DNA of 64,000 nucleotides, taken from Ascarosepion bandense. Its lineage: Eukaryota; Mollusca; Cephalopoda; Sepiida; Sepiidae. The notes beneath the pieces were generated by a model. The model searched no databases and was not told the DNA's origin. It was given only the letters and a program-made list of their open reading frames with translations. The stretch spans positions 5,208,501 through 5,272,500 of the forward strand of contig JBBBDQ010000398.1 in the NCBI GenBank assembly GCA_037127315.1, read 5' to 3'. Below, one piece after another: positions 44,790 to 56,099 of this stretch. The position numbers and the translations under genes were made by a program. Each line of letters opens with the position of its first letter. The stretch's first letter is position 1.

Positions 44790-45190
44790 ACGGGACTTAA
44801 AATGAAGAAGCTGAAATATGGTTCTACAGAAGGATGCTGCGGATATCATGGACCGAGCGTGTGAGCAATGACAAGATTTTTAGAAAAGTATGGAAACGAA
44901 ATGGAAATTAATGCTGAGCATCAGGAAGAGACAACTAAAGTTCCTGGAACATGCAGTGAGGAAGGAGGGCATGTAGAACCTGTTACTAACAGGCCAGATA
45001 GAGGGAAAAAAGAGGCCGGGAAAGCAGTAGATAACATATTTGAAGGACCTGATCAAGTGAATGACGGAACGAGGGTTGCATAGTGAAACAGGAGAAAGCG
45101 TGCTAAGAGCCTCCAAAGACAGGGAGATGTGGAAAGCCATGATCGCCTACGTCCTGAAAGGACATTGCACATAAAAGAAGAAAAGAAGAA
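44790..45190 (+). mobile_element. RTE-like LINE 3' fragment
   Basis: Plus strand: GAAATATGGTTCTACAGAAG (EIWFYRR), NAEHQEETTKVPGT, then the conserved end to CCTACGTCCTGAAAGGACAT and a GAAG-rich tail. Several frameshifts. Confidence 0.8.
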
Positions 45191-45204
45191 TCCCCGAGAG
45201 AGTA

Positions 45205-46265
45205 TGTATACTTATGTGGTATAGTGTAAAATTGAACTATTTCTATTATTTTGTCTTTAGTGTAAATCAAGACATATTCATACATTTATCACCCGAGTGT
45301 AAATCGAAACTTTTCTGATGATTCCTTTTGTAGGATATTGTAAATCAGGCCTGTTTCTATCATTTTCGTTTACTGCAAACCGGAAATATGTCAACCTTTC
45401 TCACTCTACTGCAAACAGAGACTTATCAGATATTTCATCTCCGAACGGGCGTAGATTACTGTCATCATATCTGGTCAGTTGCCCCTGCTGTTCATCTCAG
45501 GGTTCCCAACAGGCTCCAAAAGAGAATTTGTTATGTGCTCGGTCCAGAACTGACAGTTCGACTCCAGCCACTTTCTCACCGGCGGGATGTGGCTTCCGTC
45601 TGTCTTTTCTACAAATACTTTCATGGCTTCTGCTTCGACGAACTTAAGTCACTTGTGCACCCACCTCATAAGAATCTACTCGAGCAACCAGACTGGCAAC
45701 AATATTCCACCTTTTTACAATTTTTTTTTCTCGCAATTCCCGCCTGTGGAATTTCCTTGCGTATACTTGCTTTCCTGACAGTGACAACCTCCACGAATTT
45801 AAATGCAATGTCAATTCCCATCTCGTATCCACTTGACTCCAGTTCTTCCCTCGTCCTTTCTTCATCACCCTGTGTATCTTTTTTCTTTTTCCTTTCTTAC
45901 TTTACCTTCACAGCTATCTTCACACATGTATTTCCATCCTTCTCTAACCCTTTCTATGACACCCACTGTAACTGGTTTGCCTTTCTCTTTGCTCGCCTCC
46001 TGCTTAAACTTTTACTCTCTTATGTAGCCCCCTGCGCATCACTGGCGGTACCGCCTTGCTTTAGATGAAAAGATTAAAAATAAAAGTATATAGTGTAAAG
46101 CGGGCTTATTTTTATAATCGTATCTTTAATTTAATCTTGAACTATGACTATCTTTAGCTGATATTTTGCCTCCAGTGTAAACCACTTTTAACTCGCTTGC
46201 AAGCAGGGCTTTCTTTTGTTTTACCCTAATGTATATCGAATCTGCGATGAACATGACGCACATGA
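45205..46265 (+). repeat. ~38-bp minisatellite split by a LINE
   Basis: Imperfect units with AGTGTAAATC or TACTGCAAAC recur at about 45225, 45260, 45298, 45338, 45373 and 45410. They resume at about 46092 and 46170 after the LINE at 45442-46085. Units share the order (AGTGTAAA..), then TTTCTATCATTTT. Confidence 0.6.
45442..46085 (+). mobile_element. 5'-truncated LINE inserted in a minisatellite
   Basis: Translation begins DYCHHIWSVAPAVHLRV, with RLQPLSHRRDVASVCLFYKY in the middle and FKYFHGFCFDELK-type text following. The tail ends with the LINE signature, including the palindrome GGCGGTACCGCC, at about 46043-46054. The frame stays open for more than 200 codons through coding and 3' UTR together, but it lacks the RT core. 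Confidence 0.85.
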
Positions 46266-46434
46266 AAACTGAGCATAAATAATAATTGTGTTTCTCATAA
46301 TAATACGTATTTGAAGCTTTAATATGTTTCTGAATTCATCAATCTGGCCTAACCAAACGGATAAGGAATAAATTAATCCTGACAGTTTGAACATTTGTAG
46401 CGTTCTGCCTTAGAAGTGTGAATTAAGGAAATCT

Positions 46435-46725
46435 GTTGTGGTGCAGTGGATATTGGCTCAGAACGAGAAATCGGGGAGCCGAGTTCGAATTCCAGTTGAA
46501 TTCATTGCATTCACTTACGCTCAAATAACCTTAGTCCGTCTGTTCCTTCTAGTTATGGGTTAAATAACAGGACAGATTGGGTTTTATAGCCTTGGCTCGC
46601 AACCAGTCTACTGTAGAAAGCAATGGCAACCTACTGCGGGATAATCTTCTGCCCAGTTAGTCATGTCTCTTTCGAGTCATGATTGCCCAAGCGTGTTTCA
46701 CGTATGGCGCTTAACTGACTGATAG
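46435..46725 (+). mobile_element. SINE family A, full length and well preserved
   Basis: A box TGTTGTGGTGCAGTGGATAT, B box GAGTTCGAATTCC, and all core blocks. 3' region CATGTCTCTTTCGAGTCATG and end TTAACTGACTGA. Confidence 0.9.
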
Positions 46726-47430
46726 AGCTATGCTTATTTCTGACAGAAATTCGTCGAAAATTCAAAATCCAGTCTCTATCTCGTTGGTGATTTTTTGTTA
46801 GAATGAATGTAGATGTGCAAATATTTGTTTGCATCTACGTTACAAAGTTGAATGATTCGTTGGTTGATTAAAATATCCTCCCTAAGTACACCATTACTAA
46901 GGCCTCATACGCGATAGGACGGTTCGACAATCTGACAGGCCACGTACCGTAGAGTTATCCATAGAGATAAAGCTACTCTAATACACCTGTATTTCACTAG
47001 AACCACTGAGCTGTACATTGCCGGAAAACCATTTAATGATGTCGTTTGTTACGATTTAGCGATTTTGCCCACTTGAGACGAAATACGTTTCCAACATTTA
47101 ATGGATCGCAGTAAGAGACTGTGCATCTCCAGCGTTACAGGGATCATAATTGCCTCATCGAAGAGGTTGAAGTGTTCGCCTTGTGTATTGTTTCTTCTGT
47201 TATTGACATGAGCGAGGCACGCAAACAGAAATAGAAAGACATGTCCTTATATGTTGAATATTTTCCAATACAGTGATATAAGAAAATGCATCAATAGATA
47301 AAAAGATAGATAGAGAGAGAGTGAGAGAGAGAGAGACAGAGAAAGAGACAGACAGAGACAGACAGAGAGGGACAGGGAGAGAGACAAAAAGACAGAAAGA
47401 AAGTGTGAGGTATCGTCAGGCAAGTGAAAT
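46726..47430. other. No recognisable feature apart from a GA-rich tract
   Basis: An unrecognised stretch, then GAGA/GACA-rich sequence at 47300-47400 leading into the GATA array. Confidence 0.4.
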
Positions 47431-47434
47431 GGAA

Positions 47435-47435
47435 G

Positions 47436-47488
<53 letters not shown>

Positions 47489-47499
47489 TGAACAAGTTG

Positions 47500-47558
<59 letters not shown>

Positions 47559-47560
47559 CT
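47435..47560. repeat. (GATA)n microsatellite, two blocks
   Basis: About 13 and 15 GATA units interrupted by ATGAACAAGTTGA. The Tyr/Leu/Ser-Ile frames on the minus strand are artefacts. Confidence 0.93.
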
Positions 47561-47599
47561 GAATAGAATAGGGTACATAAAAAGAATATGCTAGGAAAG

Positions 47600-47985
47600 C
47601 GTTTAATATGAGGTTTTATTTAAAATTCGATATGGTCACCAGATTATGCTACCAGCTTCTCAACTTGCCCAACAATCGCATGAACGGATTTCACCAATAA
47701 CACTTGTTGTATGGAAGACATAACTTCTAGTAAACCCCTTTCAAATTCTTGTAAACTTTTCATTTTCTCCTTTAGCGAACCCCAAAGACAAAATTTAAAG
47801 GTTTTACTTCAGAACTCTTTGCTGGCAACTCATACATAAAATAGACAGTTACTTTAATATTACCATGTATAAGAGGTATAATGTGTAAAACAGTTTTCCA
47901 AGTAGCGACTGCACAGAAAAAGATTTTATGAAATATTATAAAATCAAATTTAATATTAATTCCGATTCATTATTCATTCATAAGC
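47600..47985. other. No confirmed feature
   Basis: Spacer. The end GGTCACCAGATTATGCTACC resembles a transposase C-terminal end only loosely and is not called. Confidence 0.3.
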
Positions 47986-47989
47986 ATGG

Positions 47990-48752
47990 AACACGAAAGA
48001 CTCCCTGAAAGTAATACACTGCTCCTATTTGGCCTTACCCTATCTTCCGACATCAAGTGGAATCATTACATTTAATCAATAGCTAAATCCACATCTAGGA
48101 AGTTTGAGTCGCTGTGTCGAGCCTGAGTCCATCTTGCACATATACAAATCAACCATGCCACCGTGCATGCAATACTGTTGTCATATCTGGTCAGGCACCC
48201 CTTCTGTTCGTCTTAGTGTTCTCGACAGGCTCCAAAGGAGAGTTTGTAAGGTGATTGGTCCCGACCTGGCAGCTCTACTCTAGCCACTTTCTCACCAGCG
48301 AGATGTGGTTTTCTTCTGTCTCTTCTAAAAATATTTTCAGGCCTTCTTCTCTGACAAACTTAGGTCACTGGTGCGCCCTCCACATGAATTTACTCGGGCA
48401 GCCATACTGACAACAAGGTCCCACCCTTTTACAGTTAGATCAACCAAATGCAAGGCGACAATTCTATTCCACCAGCTTCTTTTCTCGCCCTTCCAGCCTG
48501 TGGAACTCCCTTCCATATACTTGCTTTCGTGACGGCTACAACCTCCAGGAATTTAAATGCAATGTCAATTCCTATCTTTTATCCACATAACTCCAGCCTT
48601 TTCTACATCACCACGTGTATCTTGTTTTTTTCCTTTCTTTCTACCTTCGCAACTGTCTTTACTCCTGTGTTCACATCCTTTTCTTGCCCTTTCTCTTTCA
48701 CCCTGTGTAGCTGGTTCGTTTTTGTCTTTATTCTCCTTCTGCCTAAAACTAC
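47990..48752 (+). mobile_element. LINE fragment lacking the terminal signature
   Basis: Begins ESNTLLLFGLTLSSDIKWNH in translation and continues IYKSTMPPCMQYCCHIWSG, RLQRRVCKVIGPDLAAL and FFSRPSSLWNSLP-type text. The 3' UTR stops at GCCTAAAACTACATAA. The usual CCCTGCGCATCAGTGG end is missing. Multiple frameshifts. Confidence 0.82.
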
Positions 48753-48889
48753 ATAAACAAGTTATTATATTTCGGATTGATAAACACACGAAAATACTTC
48801 CGACACGCTTCACAAAATAATTTATTATACAGAGTATAGGACTAATTTTAAACAACAATTAATTCCAATTTAACAATCAAAATTATATT

Positions 48890-50250
48890 CAAACAACTGG
48901 TACCACAATGGGGACAAAAATGGCACAAACATATGCAACGCTCACACTAGCATATCTAGAAGAAAAGATATACAACCAAATAGGACACAAATATAGTGAA
49001 GACATAAAAACAGAATTCACTAAATCAAGGAAAAGATATCGAGATGATTGTTTTATCCTTTGGACATCAACATGATGAGACATAAATAAACTACATAATC
49101 TACTTCAAAATTTGCACCCCTGAATTAAGTTCACACTAGAATATAGCTATAATGAATTTCCATTTCTAGGCATGCACATAAAAAAACAAGAATAATTGCA
49201 TCAACATAGACATTTACCCACAGACACCCAATAATTCTTCAATTTCGAGTCACCACCCTCAAAGTTGGTCTCTACTCTCTAGAACGACGAATATATCCAA
49301 TAGTAGCTTACGAAACCCTTCGTATAATACATTACGAAAAATATTATAAATAAAGGATACCCGACTCCACTATTAAACAAGGGTTTCGAACTGACATAAA
49401 AAATACCATAAGAATCTCTCTGGAATCTAAAAAAAAACATGAAAAAGAACAAATATTCTTGCATACGTCTCAACACATAACAAAAGCAACCTAGATTTAT
49501 TAGCAAAGATAAAAAGACACAAGAATTACTCATAAAAATGATAAAATAAATATGAAATACAAGCAAAAGAATTAAATGCAAACGCCAACCCCCAAATTTA
49601 AAAAAAACATACTAACCTCATCAAAATTAGAGAAACACACAACACATAGAGTCACAAAATGGAAGAAAAAGATGTGGCTTATGCAACATAATAAAAGAAG
49701 GAAACCACTTCAAATTCAAAAACACATCTACATTCAAAATATAAACAAAACTGAGCTAAAAAATTAAGCTATACTCTAACATGCAATTTATGCGCAAAAA
49801 AAACGTAGGGGCGTTACAAGGCCTGAATAAAAGTGAAGGCTTGCAAAGAAGTAACCTTAAACTAGCCAATAAGAGGAAATTGTGCGTTTCCCAAAACTTA
49901 CACGAATGTACTGGAGGTAAATTCGAATAATGCTCATCTACCAAAATGCAGATTACGACACACTCATGACGTAAGAAGAAATATTTCTAAAAAAATAGAA
50001 GCCTTCCCTCAACAAAACAACATGAAAACCCTAGAAAACACATACAGACTCACTAAATTCAAACGCGCTAAAAAAAAAAAAAACATTCGTGAACCATTGC
50101 AAAAAAATAATATTCAAAAGTCAACAAAAAGAACTAGATAACCCGTTGAACTGAATCAAAATCGCTGAAAAAATAAAGGTGAAATCAAATTTCGCAAGTC
50201 AGTTTAAAAAAAACGTTTCTGTTCGAGCGAAAGGCGAATGATTCCCCAAA
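48890..50250 (+). mobile_element. Degenerate Penelope-like element (RT plus GIY-YIG remnant)
   Basis: A 60-codon open stretch begins TTMGTKMAQTYATLTLAYLE and reaches RYRDDCFILWT (normally YIDD). IKFTLEYSYNEFPFLGMHIK follows; this is the RT order of Penelope-like elements. About 700 bp downstream are a CGLC knuckle with IIKEGNHFKF, SNMQFMRKKNVGALQGL (position of the GIY/YIG core) and NLHECTGGKFE, as in the C-terminal GIY-YIG endonuclease of the group. Numerous stops. The 5' part before the RT is missing. Confidence 0.78.
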
Positions 50251-50307
50251 ACGGAAGAAATTTAACTAGTGAGTGTGTAAAAAAAAAAAAAAAACGCGCA
50301 CGAACTT

Positions 50308-50425
50308 TCTGTGCGGAAAGTTTTTTGCCGTCAAGGTCAGTTCTGTCTTTATCAATGCACTACCGTCGTTGACGAAGGCTGAAAACTATGTATTCTTTTG
50401 TTTGCTAGGCGTATTAAGAGGCGTG
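50308..50425 (+). repeat. Left copy of a ~115-bp diverged direct repeat
   Basis: GTCTTTATCAATGCACTACC and TTGACGAAGGCTGAAAACTA correspond to GTCTTTAGCAATACGGTACC and TTGACGAAGGCTGAACACTA at 51290-51330. The two copies bracket an RTE fragment. Confidence 0.65.
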
Positions 50426-50433
50426 ATTTAAAG

Positions 50434-51095
50434 GAAACTGCAAGTCCTCCTATAGAAGGTAGCTGAATAGAGTGACAAGAAAGGACTACAAATAAGCTGC
50501 AAGAAAACCGAATACATTGTCATCAGCAAAGATGGCAGCTCCAAATGCCAAATACAGGCGGGAGATACTAAAATCAAGCAGTTACAAAAGTTTAAATAAC
50601 TGGAAAGAGTTCTAACAGAAGACGGAAAGTGCGACACAGAGATCCGAAGGCAAATTAGCATGACGAAAGACGCATTCCAGAAGCTAAGTAGAGCATTAAG
50701 AGACAACAAAATTTCACTAGAAACAAAAGAAGATAATACTGGATTGCTATGTAATGTCAGTTTTCCAAAATGGTAGTGAATGCTAGACAATCTCATCGAA
50801 GATGAAGAAAAAATTTGAAGCAGCTGAAATGCAGTTATACAGAAGGGTGCTGCGGATATCATGTATCGGGCCCGTAAGCCATGACGAGGTTTTGGAAAGG
50901 ATGGAAACGATAAGGAAATTAATACTGAGCATATGGAATAAACAGGTAAATTTCCTGGGACATGCAATGAGGAAAGGGAGCTTGGAGAATATGATACTAA
51001 CAAGCCAGATAGAAGGAAAGATAGACAGAGGAAAGCAGCGTGTAACATACTTGATTGGCCTGAACAGGTGGATTGCAGAGCGTTGGTTGATGATG
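50434..51095 (+). mobile_element. RTE-like LINE fragment
   Basis: Contains CKKTEYIVISKDGSSKCQIQ, TKIKQLQKFK, LTEDGKCDTEIRRQISMTKD and AFQKLSRALRDNKISLETK, then AAEMQLYRRVLRISCIGPVS, NFLGHAMRKGSLENMILTSQ and RVTYLIGLNRWIAER. This is the longest RTE segment in the window, with several frameshifts. It stops before the usual end. Confidence 0.83.
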
Positions 51096-51251
51096 AGGCT
51101 TTCGCTGGTTCTCTGAATCGGTCAAAGACTTTGTTCAGCGAGTTTGGAAAAATCTTCAAACTATTTTCACTGTGATGGGCGATGAATACCCTGGATCACG
51201 CCTTTCGTTGCATGCTCGTTATCCCATTGGCCAAATTCAGTGAAGATATCA

Positions 51252-51370
51252 TGCTGCGCGGAAATGTTTTCGTCCTCCAGGTTAATTCAGTCTTTAGCAA
51301 TACGGTACCGTCTTTGACGAAGGCTGAACACTATTTTTTCGTTTGCTTATTAAGCATTATAAGAATAGTG
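51252..51370 (+). repeat. Right copy of the ~115-bp direct repeat
   Basis: See the left copy at 50308. About 160 bp of unrelated sequence separate it from the RTE end, so it does not look like a simple target-site duplication. Confidence 0.6.
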
Positions 51371-51689
51371 ATTCGGAAAACACGTCAGAAGAAATTCGGT
51401 AGCGTCAAGAAGCTTAAAGTCAATATTGAGACGGAAAGGAAACGGCTCTACCCTTCAGATTATAGCAAAGGGTAGGTGGGTTTTGAGGATATCTGTAGAT
51501 TAGGAGGGATTGATTTTTGAGTGTCACTTCCAGATGGCTGTTTTTACACAATGGACATGTGTCCCACAATGTTTAACTTATATGAGTGTCATAAGTTTTA
51601 ACTTCCCAAAGCCACTAAAACACAAGGAGGTTTTACGGTATGAAAGAATTAGTAATCGTTTCATTAACATAGTGAGTAGAAGAAGAAAA

Positions 51690-53000
51690 GAGTAATCAGG
51701 AAAATAGTAGATAGTAAATAGTGATTGACATTTAATTTTAAATAATTGGCTTGAAAGCTTGAAGCCGGAAGAGAATTCCACAACAGAGAAGTGCGAGAAA
51801 AGAAACTGTTAGCATAGAACTTACGGCCGTATTTAAACAGCTCGACTGTAAACTGATGAGATCTCGACGCCAGTCTTCATAATGTGTTAATATCAAATCA
51901 AAGAGCTCAGCCAAACAATTCCAATAAAAGTAATTATAAAAGCACAGAGAGGCAAACTTCCGGCAGTAGGTAAGTGATTGTAACCGAGTCACCAGATCAG
52001 GACCAATGATACTGCTGACTCCTCTTTGGTTCTTATCAAGGAGCTCATGATAAATATCAGTTTCACCGGACCACATATAACAGCAATATTTTAAGCATGA
52101 AAGAATGGTAGACATAGTAAAAATATATCAAGCAAATACAACAAACAGATTCTGAAGAGAAAATTTGTCTTGCTTGCCAAGGTCATCCGGCTTAATTAGA
52201 AGTTGACCTAAGAAATTATTCAGTATAGTCTTTGCCCTTCATGTCAGCTGAGAACATTATCCTAAGAATTCGTAATGGAAGGCAAAGAAAACTTTCTCAG
52301 ATCATTAATGGAGAGAAGTTTAGGTTTAGGTTTAGAGACCCTGAAAATGACAAGCCATGTTTTGCTCTAGTTAACGACGGTTTTGAAGCCGTTTTGGGCA
52401 TCAACTACCATTTTTGACCATGTCAAACTGATCAGCCTTATTATTGAAGCAGAAGGAAATGGTTGTGTTGTCAGCGTAGATGGCAGGTTGATAGCTGATG
52501 TCATCAGGACAGTCGTTAATTACAAACGAACAGAACCAAGGATGTAGCCCTGGTGGACACCCGTGTTGCTACGAAAAGATCTAGACGAGAGGCTATTTAT
52601 AATAACTTTCATTTCACAACTTAATAGGAAAGACAGGATCAGCCCAAAAAAGTGTCTGAAGAATAAGACCTGTATGCCAAACCCTTTCACAGGCTTCCGA
52701 GATGTCTAATGCTACAGCACAGATTCCTCTGTTTTTAACTAGAGCATATTTTTCGTAATTATCGTTACTACATCAGCAGTTGACCTGTAGAAACGAAATC
52801 CCTATTGCTTGTCTGAGAAAAGGCCCATGCAATGACAGATAACGAACCAATTCATTTGAGTTCCTGTAAGAATTTGCCAAAATCAAGTAGAAAGCTAATA
52901 AGCAGATAGTTTGACGGTTGGAACGGCTCACTAGAGTTCTTAAAATCCGGAACACCAGTTAATGAATTCCAGCAGGCAGGAAAGCAGGAAGTAGCAACAA
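51690..53000 (-). mobile_element. Diverged LINE copy (second subfamily)
   Basis: On the minus strand it runs from a GFRFYRSTADVVTIIT region (about 52830-52780) and DISEACERVWH (about 52710-52680) to the C-terminal region LKYCCYMWSGETD, then LLDKNQRGVSSIIGPDL and RKFASLCFYNYFYWN (52115-51738). It matches the window's main LINE in order but is clearly another subfamily, with no intact RT. Confidence 0.75.
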
Positions 53001-54490
53001 TTTTGGTATAAAATGTAGAGTAACCAGCACACTTTCTATTGTCTATAACAGGAATAGCATCGTGTCCACATGCTTTGTATTTATATTAAATGAATATCAC
53101 TTAAAAGTTTTAGTTCTAAGTGGGAAGTTACAAAGGTATACTTTCGATGAGTCAAAAGTAAAGTGAGAAAAATCTGTTGGCAAAGCATTCAGCTTTATTA
53201 GCAGAGGTTGCTAATACATCAAAATATTTAAAGAGCTGGGTATAGAGACGTTCCACTTATTTAATAACCTATTACAGAGCTGCCAATCATCACAAAAATC
53301 AAATATGTTATACGGTGCCTCATTCCCTCGGCAAACAGAGACTTTGCACCTTCGAAGACTCGCATTTATTATGAGTAGCAACGAATAGACACCTGTTATG
53401 ACGAGAGATCTCACAATCGTATAGTAAAAAATAATGGTTCCTTTGTGCTATTGCAACTGAGCATGCTGGCGTGAACCATGTAGAGGACTGAAGTTTTACT
53501 TATTATTTCTGAGAAGAAATGAAAGCGTCCATGTTTGAGCGATGAAGAAACTTCAGAGGCACAATTTTCTGTTTGCAGATTGAAGATATCAGTTTATGGG
53601 ACCTTACGAAGAAAACACGGAGTTTGAGTCAGCACCGAAAGTGATCTTATGGATAGGGGACTCCTATTAAGGAACTATGAGTAAATAAATTAGAATAATT
53701 TATTCGAGCAAAATTTTAATAGATGTCACAAAGGGGTCAGAGTCACCAAAAGAACAGTATTGTGAAGCTCAGCAAGGGTGAGGTGAAGAGGTCAGAAATA
53801 AATCAACTAGAGAAGCTAGTTGCTCGGTTTGGGAAGGAAAACGAGGAGGGAAGTTCACGATTTGAGTAAGGGTTTGTCCAAAAAAAAAAATTGTTATCTA
53901 AATACAATCACCATCAGTACCTTTAGAATGTTTCAGCCACGAGTCTTGGTGAACATTAAAATCACCGAAACAGAAAGATGTTTGCAGATGAATGGAGAGA
54001 GATTTCAATACTATCAACTAATGTCTCGCAGTCATCGGAAGAGAAGGAGCGATAAAGAAAAAAAAGAGTTAGCTAACAGAGTTTATTTACGAAAGACGGA
54101 AACACATGAAAGGAGTAGTTAGTAGCCTTAAGCGACAATTCCTTGGCCATCGGAAGATTAACCCGGATGTAAACACCAAACAATGTATGTGAATGCTGGA
54201 ATCGTTTCAGCAAAGAGGAAGACAGCCTGGAACAAATAATTCATGGGCAGCAATAGAAGAATTTAAGTTAGTTTCACAGAGGGCAAATATAGCTACGCTA
54301 ATCACACACATTCGCATAAATACTTGTGTTATTTTAAATCGATAAACTGAAGATATCGAAATTTCTTTAATGGAATTAATTGGATATTTTCAAAATGATT
54401 CATACAGTGGAAGACAGTGGGAGCTTCACATGCTAACACGTATGTGTAGATATAGAGAGAGAGAATGAGAGAGAAATGAATAGACAGAAA
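53001..54490. other. No confirmed feature
   Basis: About 1.5 kb, partly with LINE-like flavour on the minus strand but too decayed to assign. A 100-codon plus-strand frame (53820-54122) contains an A9 run and charged repeats. It matches nothing recognised. Confidence 0.35.
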
Positions 54491-54494
54491 TATA

Positions 54495-54520
54495 TATTTA
54501 GTGCCCGTTTATGAGTAGAA

Positions 54521-54571
<51 letters not shown>

Positions 54572-54678
54572 TTGGCTTATTAAACGTAGATTAGTTGTGA
54601 TACAAGAATATTATGCACAAAAATTTACGGATTGACAGATAAATACATTAATAGTCAGAAAGAGCTATGAGCAGAAAT

Positions 54679-54736
<58 letters not shown>

Positions 54737-54843
54737 TTGGCTTATTAAACGTAGATTAGTTGCGATGCAAGAATATTATGCATAAAAATTTACGGATTGA
54801 CAGATAAATACATTAATAGTCTGAAAGAGCAATGAGCAGAAAT

Positions 54844-54901
<58 letters not shown>

Positions 54902-54905
54902 TTGG
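54495..54905 (+). repeat. 165-bp higher-order repeat containing (GATA)n, three units
   Basis: The phrase ATTGGCTTATTAAACGTAGA begins at 54571 and 54736 and, with one change, at 54901, a period of 165. Each unit holds 11-15 GATA units plus about 110 bp of unique text (AAAAATTTACGGATTGACAG). Confidence 0.92.
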
Positions 54906-55290
54906 CTTACTAAAGGTAGATTAATCGTGCCACAAGCTGAAAATAATGAATTACTTGGTGGAAATCATTACGCAGTTGGATGTGATTTGGCGATATATTC
55001 TTGCTGACCTTTAAACCACGTTGAAGTGCCGAGGTAGATTTGTAGACATAGGCAGACTGAAAAGTGCGAATGTGTAACATCAGTCAATCAGATGTCATAC
55101 ATGATACACGCTTGGGTGACCATGTCTCGAAAGAGATATGACTGACTGGGTAGCAGATTATCCCGCAGTAGGTTGTCATTACTTTCTGTGGTCGACTGGT
55201 TGCCAGCCAAGGCTATAGAACCAGTCTGTTCTTTTCTTCAATCCAAACCTGGAATGAAGAGACGGATTAATATATTTGGGATATACCAAG

Positions 55291-56037
55291 TGTATGTCTA
55301 CGGCTATATCGTGTTGAAGACATCGGTTCCCGAACTTAAGCAACATCGAGCCTGGTCAGTACTCATATGGGTGACTATTTAATCTGTAATGTGATTGATA
55401 CCAACTTAGCTGACCGCCTGCAGTCACTCTCTCACCGGCGTGACGTGGCCTCCCGGTGCCTCTTCTATAAATACTTTCATGGTTTCTGCTCTGATGAACT
55501 TAAATCACTGGTGGACCCTATGTGTGAGTTTGCACGAGATACTAGATTGGCAACTAGGTCCCACCCTTTTACAGTGAAACCGATGAAATGTAACCGCAAT
55601 TTCTAATCCAACAGCTTCTTGCACTTACCGCCTGTGGAATTCCCTTCCGCATGCTTGCTTCCCCGACAGCTATAACCTCCAGCAGTATAAATGTAAGGTC
55701 AATAGACACCTCCTAACACACTAGCCCACACCCATTCTCTCCAACTCTCCCCCTATGTACATCCTAACTCGTCTATCGTGTAACCTCCTGCGCTATAGTG
55801 GAAGTGGAATGCCTTGCTTGGGGTGACATGATTAAAAAAAAAAAAAATGGGAATACCAGGTGTTGTAAACGTAAGGACCAAGAATGGTCCACCGGTCCTC
55901 CAGGTTTGGGGTTGGGTGCAGGGCTAACAACCCTGCCCAGTAAAAAAACTGTTTGTTACAGAAACAGCAACAAAATTTTGCTGCCCTATGCACCATCTGG
56001 GTGTGATGGATAAATGATGATGATGATGATGATGATG
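55291..56037 (+). mobile_element. 5S rRNA-derived SINE, itself split by a LINE
   Basis: The 5' part 55291-55380 matches 5S rRNA (GTCTACGGCTATATCGTGTT, ACTTAAGCAACATCGAGCCT, GGTCAGTACTCATATGGGTG). The 3' part 55848-56037 begins at the missing 5S end (GGGAATACCAGGTGTTGTAA). It then has a hairpin GGACCAAGAATGGTCC, a specific body (CCAGGTTTGGGGTTGGGTGC, AACAACCCTGCC) and a (GAT)n tail. A second copy is at 62372-62531. 5S-headed SINEs (SINE3 type) are known in other animals. Confidence 0.85.
55381..55847 (+). mobile_element. LINE 3' fragment inside the 5S-derived SINE
   Basis: Translation includes CNVIDTNLADRLQSLSHRRD, VASRCLFYKYFHGFCSDELK and RLATRSHPFTVKPMKC. The 3' UTR ends GCCTTGCTTGGGGTGACATG and a 14-base A tail. 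It lies between ...GGGTGACTATTT and TGGGAATACC of the 5S sequence, so the host SINE can be rejoined across it. Confidence 0.87.
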
Positions 56038-56099
56038 ATACCAAGGGTATTTGCGCTTAAGTGAGTGATAAGAAAAAAAGAATATCGCTTGTAATGTTT

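Larger units (their letters stand above)
55081..56075 (-). mobile_element. SINE family A interrupted by a 5S-derived SINE
   Basis: The 3' part of the SINE (minus strand) covers 55081-55290. The sequence resumes at 56038 with ATACCAAGGGTATTTGCGCT, exactly the next block of the family. ATACCAAG at 55283-55290 and 56038-56045 is the target duplication of the insert. The tRNA-derived end beyond about 56070 is lost. Confidence 0.85.

Noticed and set aside
44790..45190. Head-to-head RTE pieces at 44.5-45.2 kb as a twin-priming inversion
   Set aside because: Both pieces contain the same 3' coding end, so they are two separate insertions, unlike the Penelope-like case at 58.5 kb.
45388..46068. 226-codon frame as a possible host gene
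   Set aside because: It is the LINE coding tail running on into pyrimidine-rich 3' UTR, not a separate gene.
47600..47830. Possible transposase C-terminal end on the minus strand
   Set aside because: Only a few residues look suggestive, there are several stops, and no TIRs were found.
50428..51159. 243-codon minus-strand frame opposite the RTE fragment
   Set aside because: It lies antisense to clear RTE coding similarity and shows no motif of its own.
53820..54122. 100-codon charged frame
   Set aside because: Contains a homopolymer A run giving poly-Lys and no recognised motif. Likely chance.
55924..56044. Histidine- or serine-run frames on the minus strand
   Set aside because: They translate the (GAT)n tail and body of the 5S-derived SINE.
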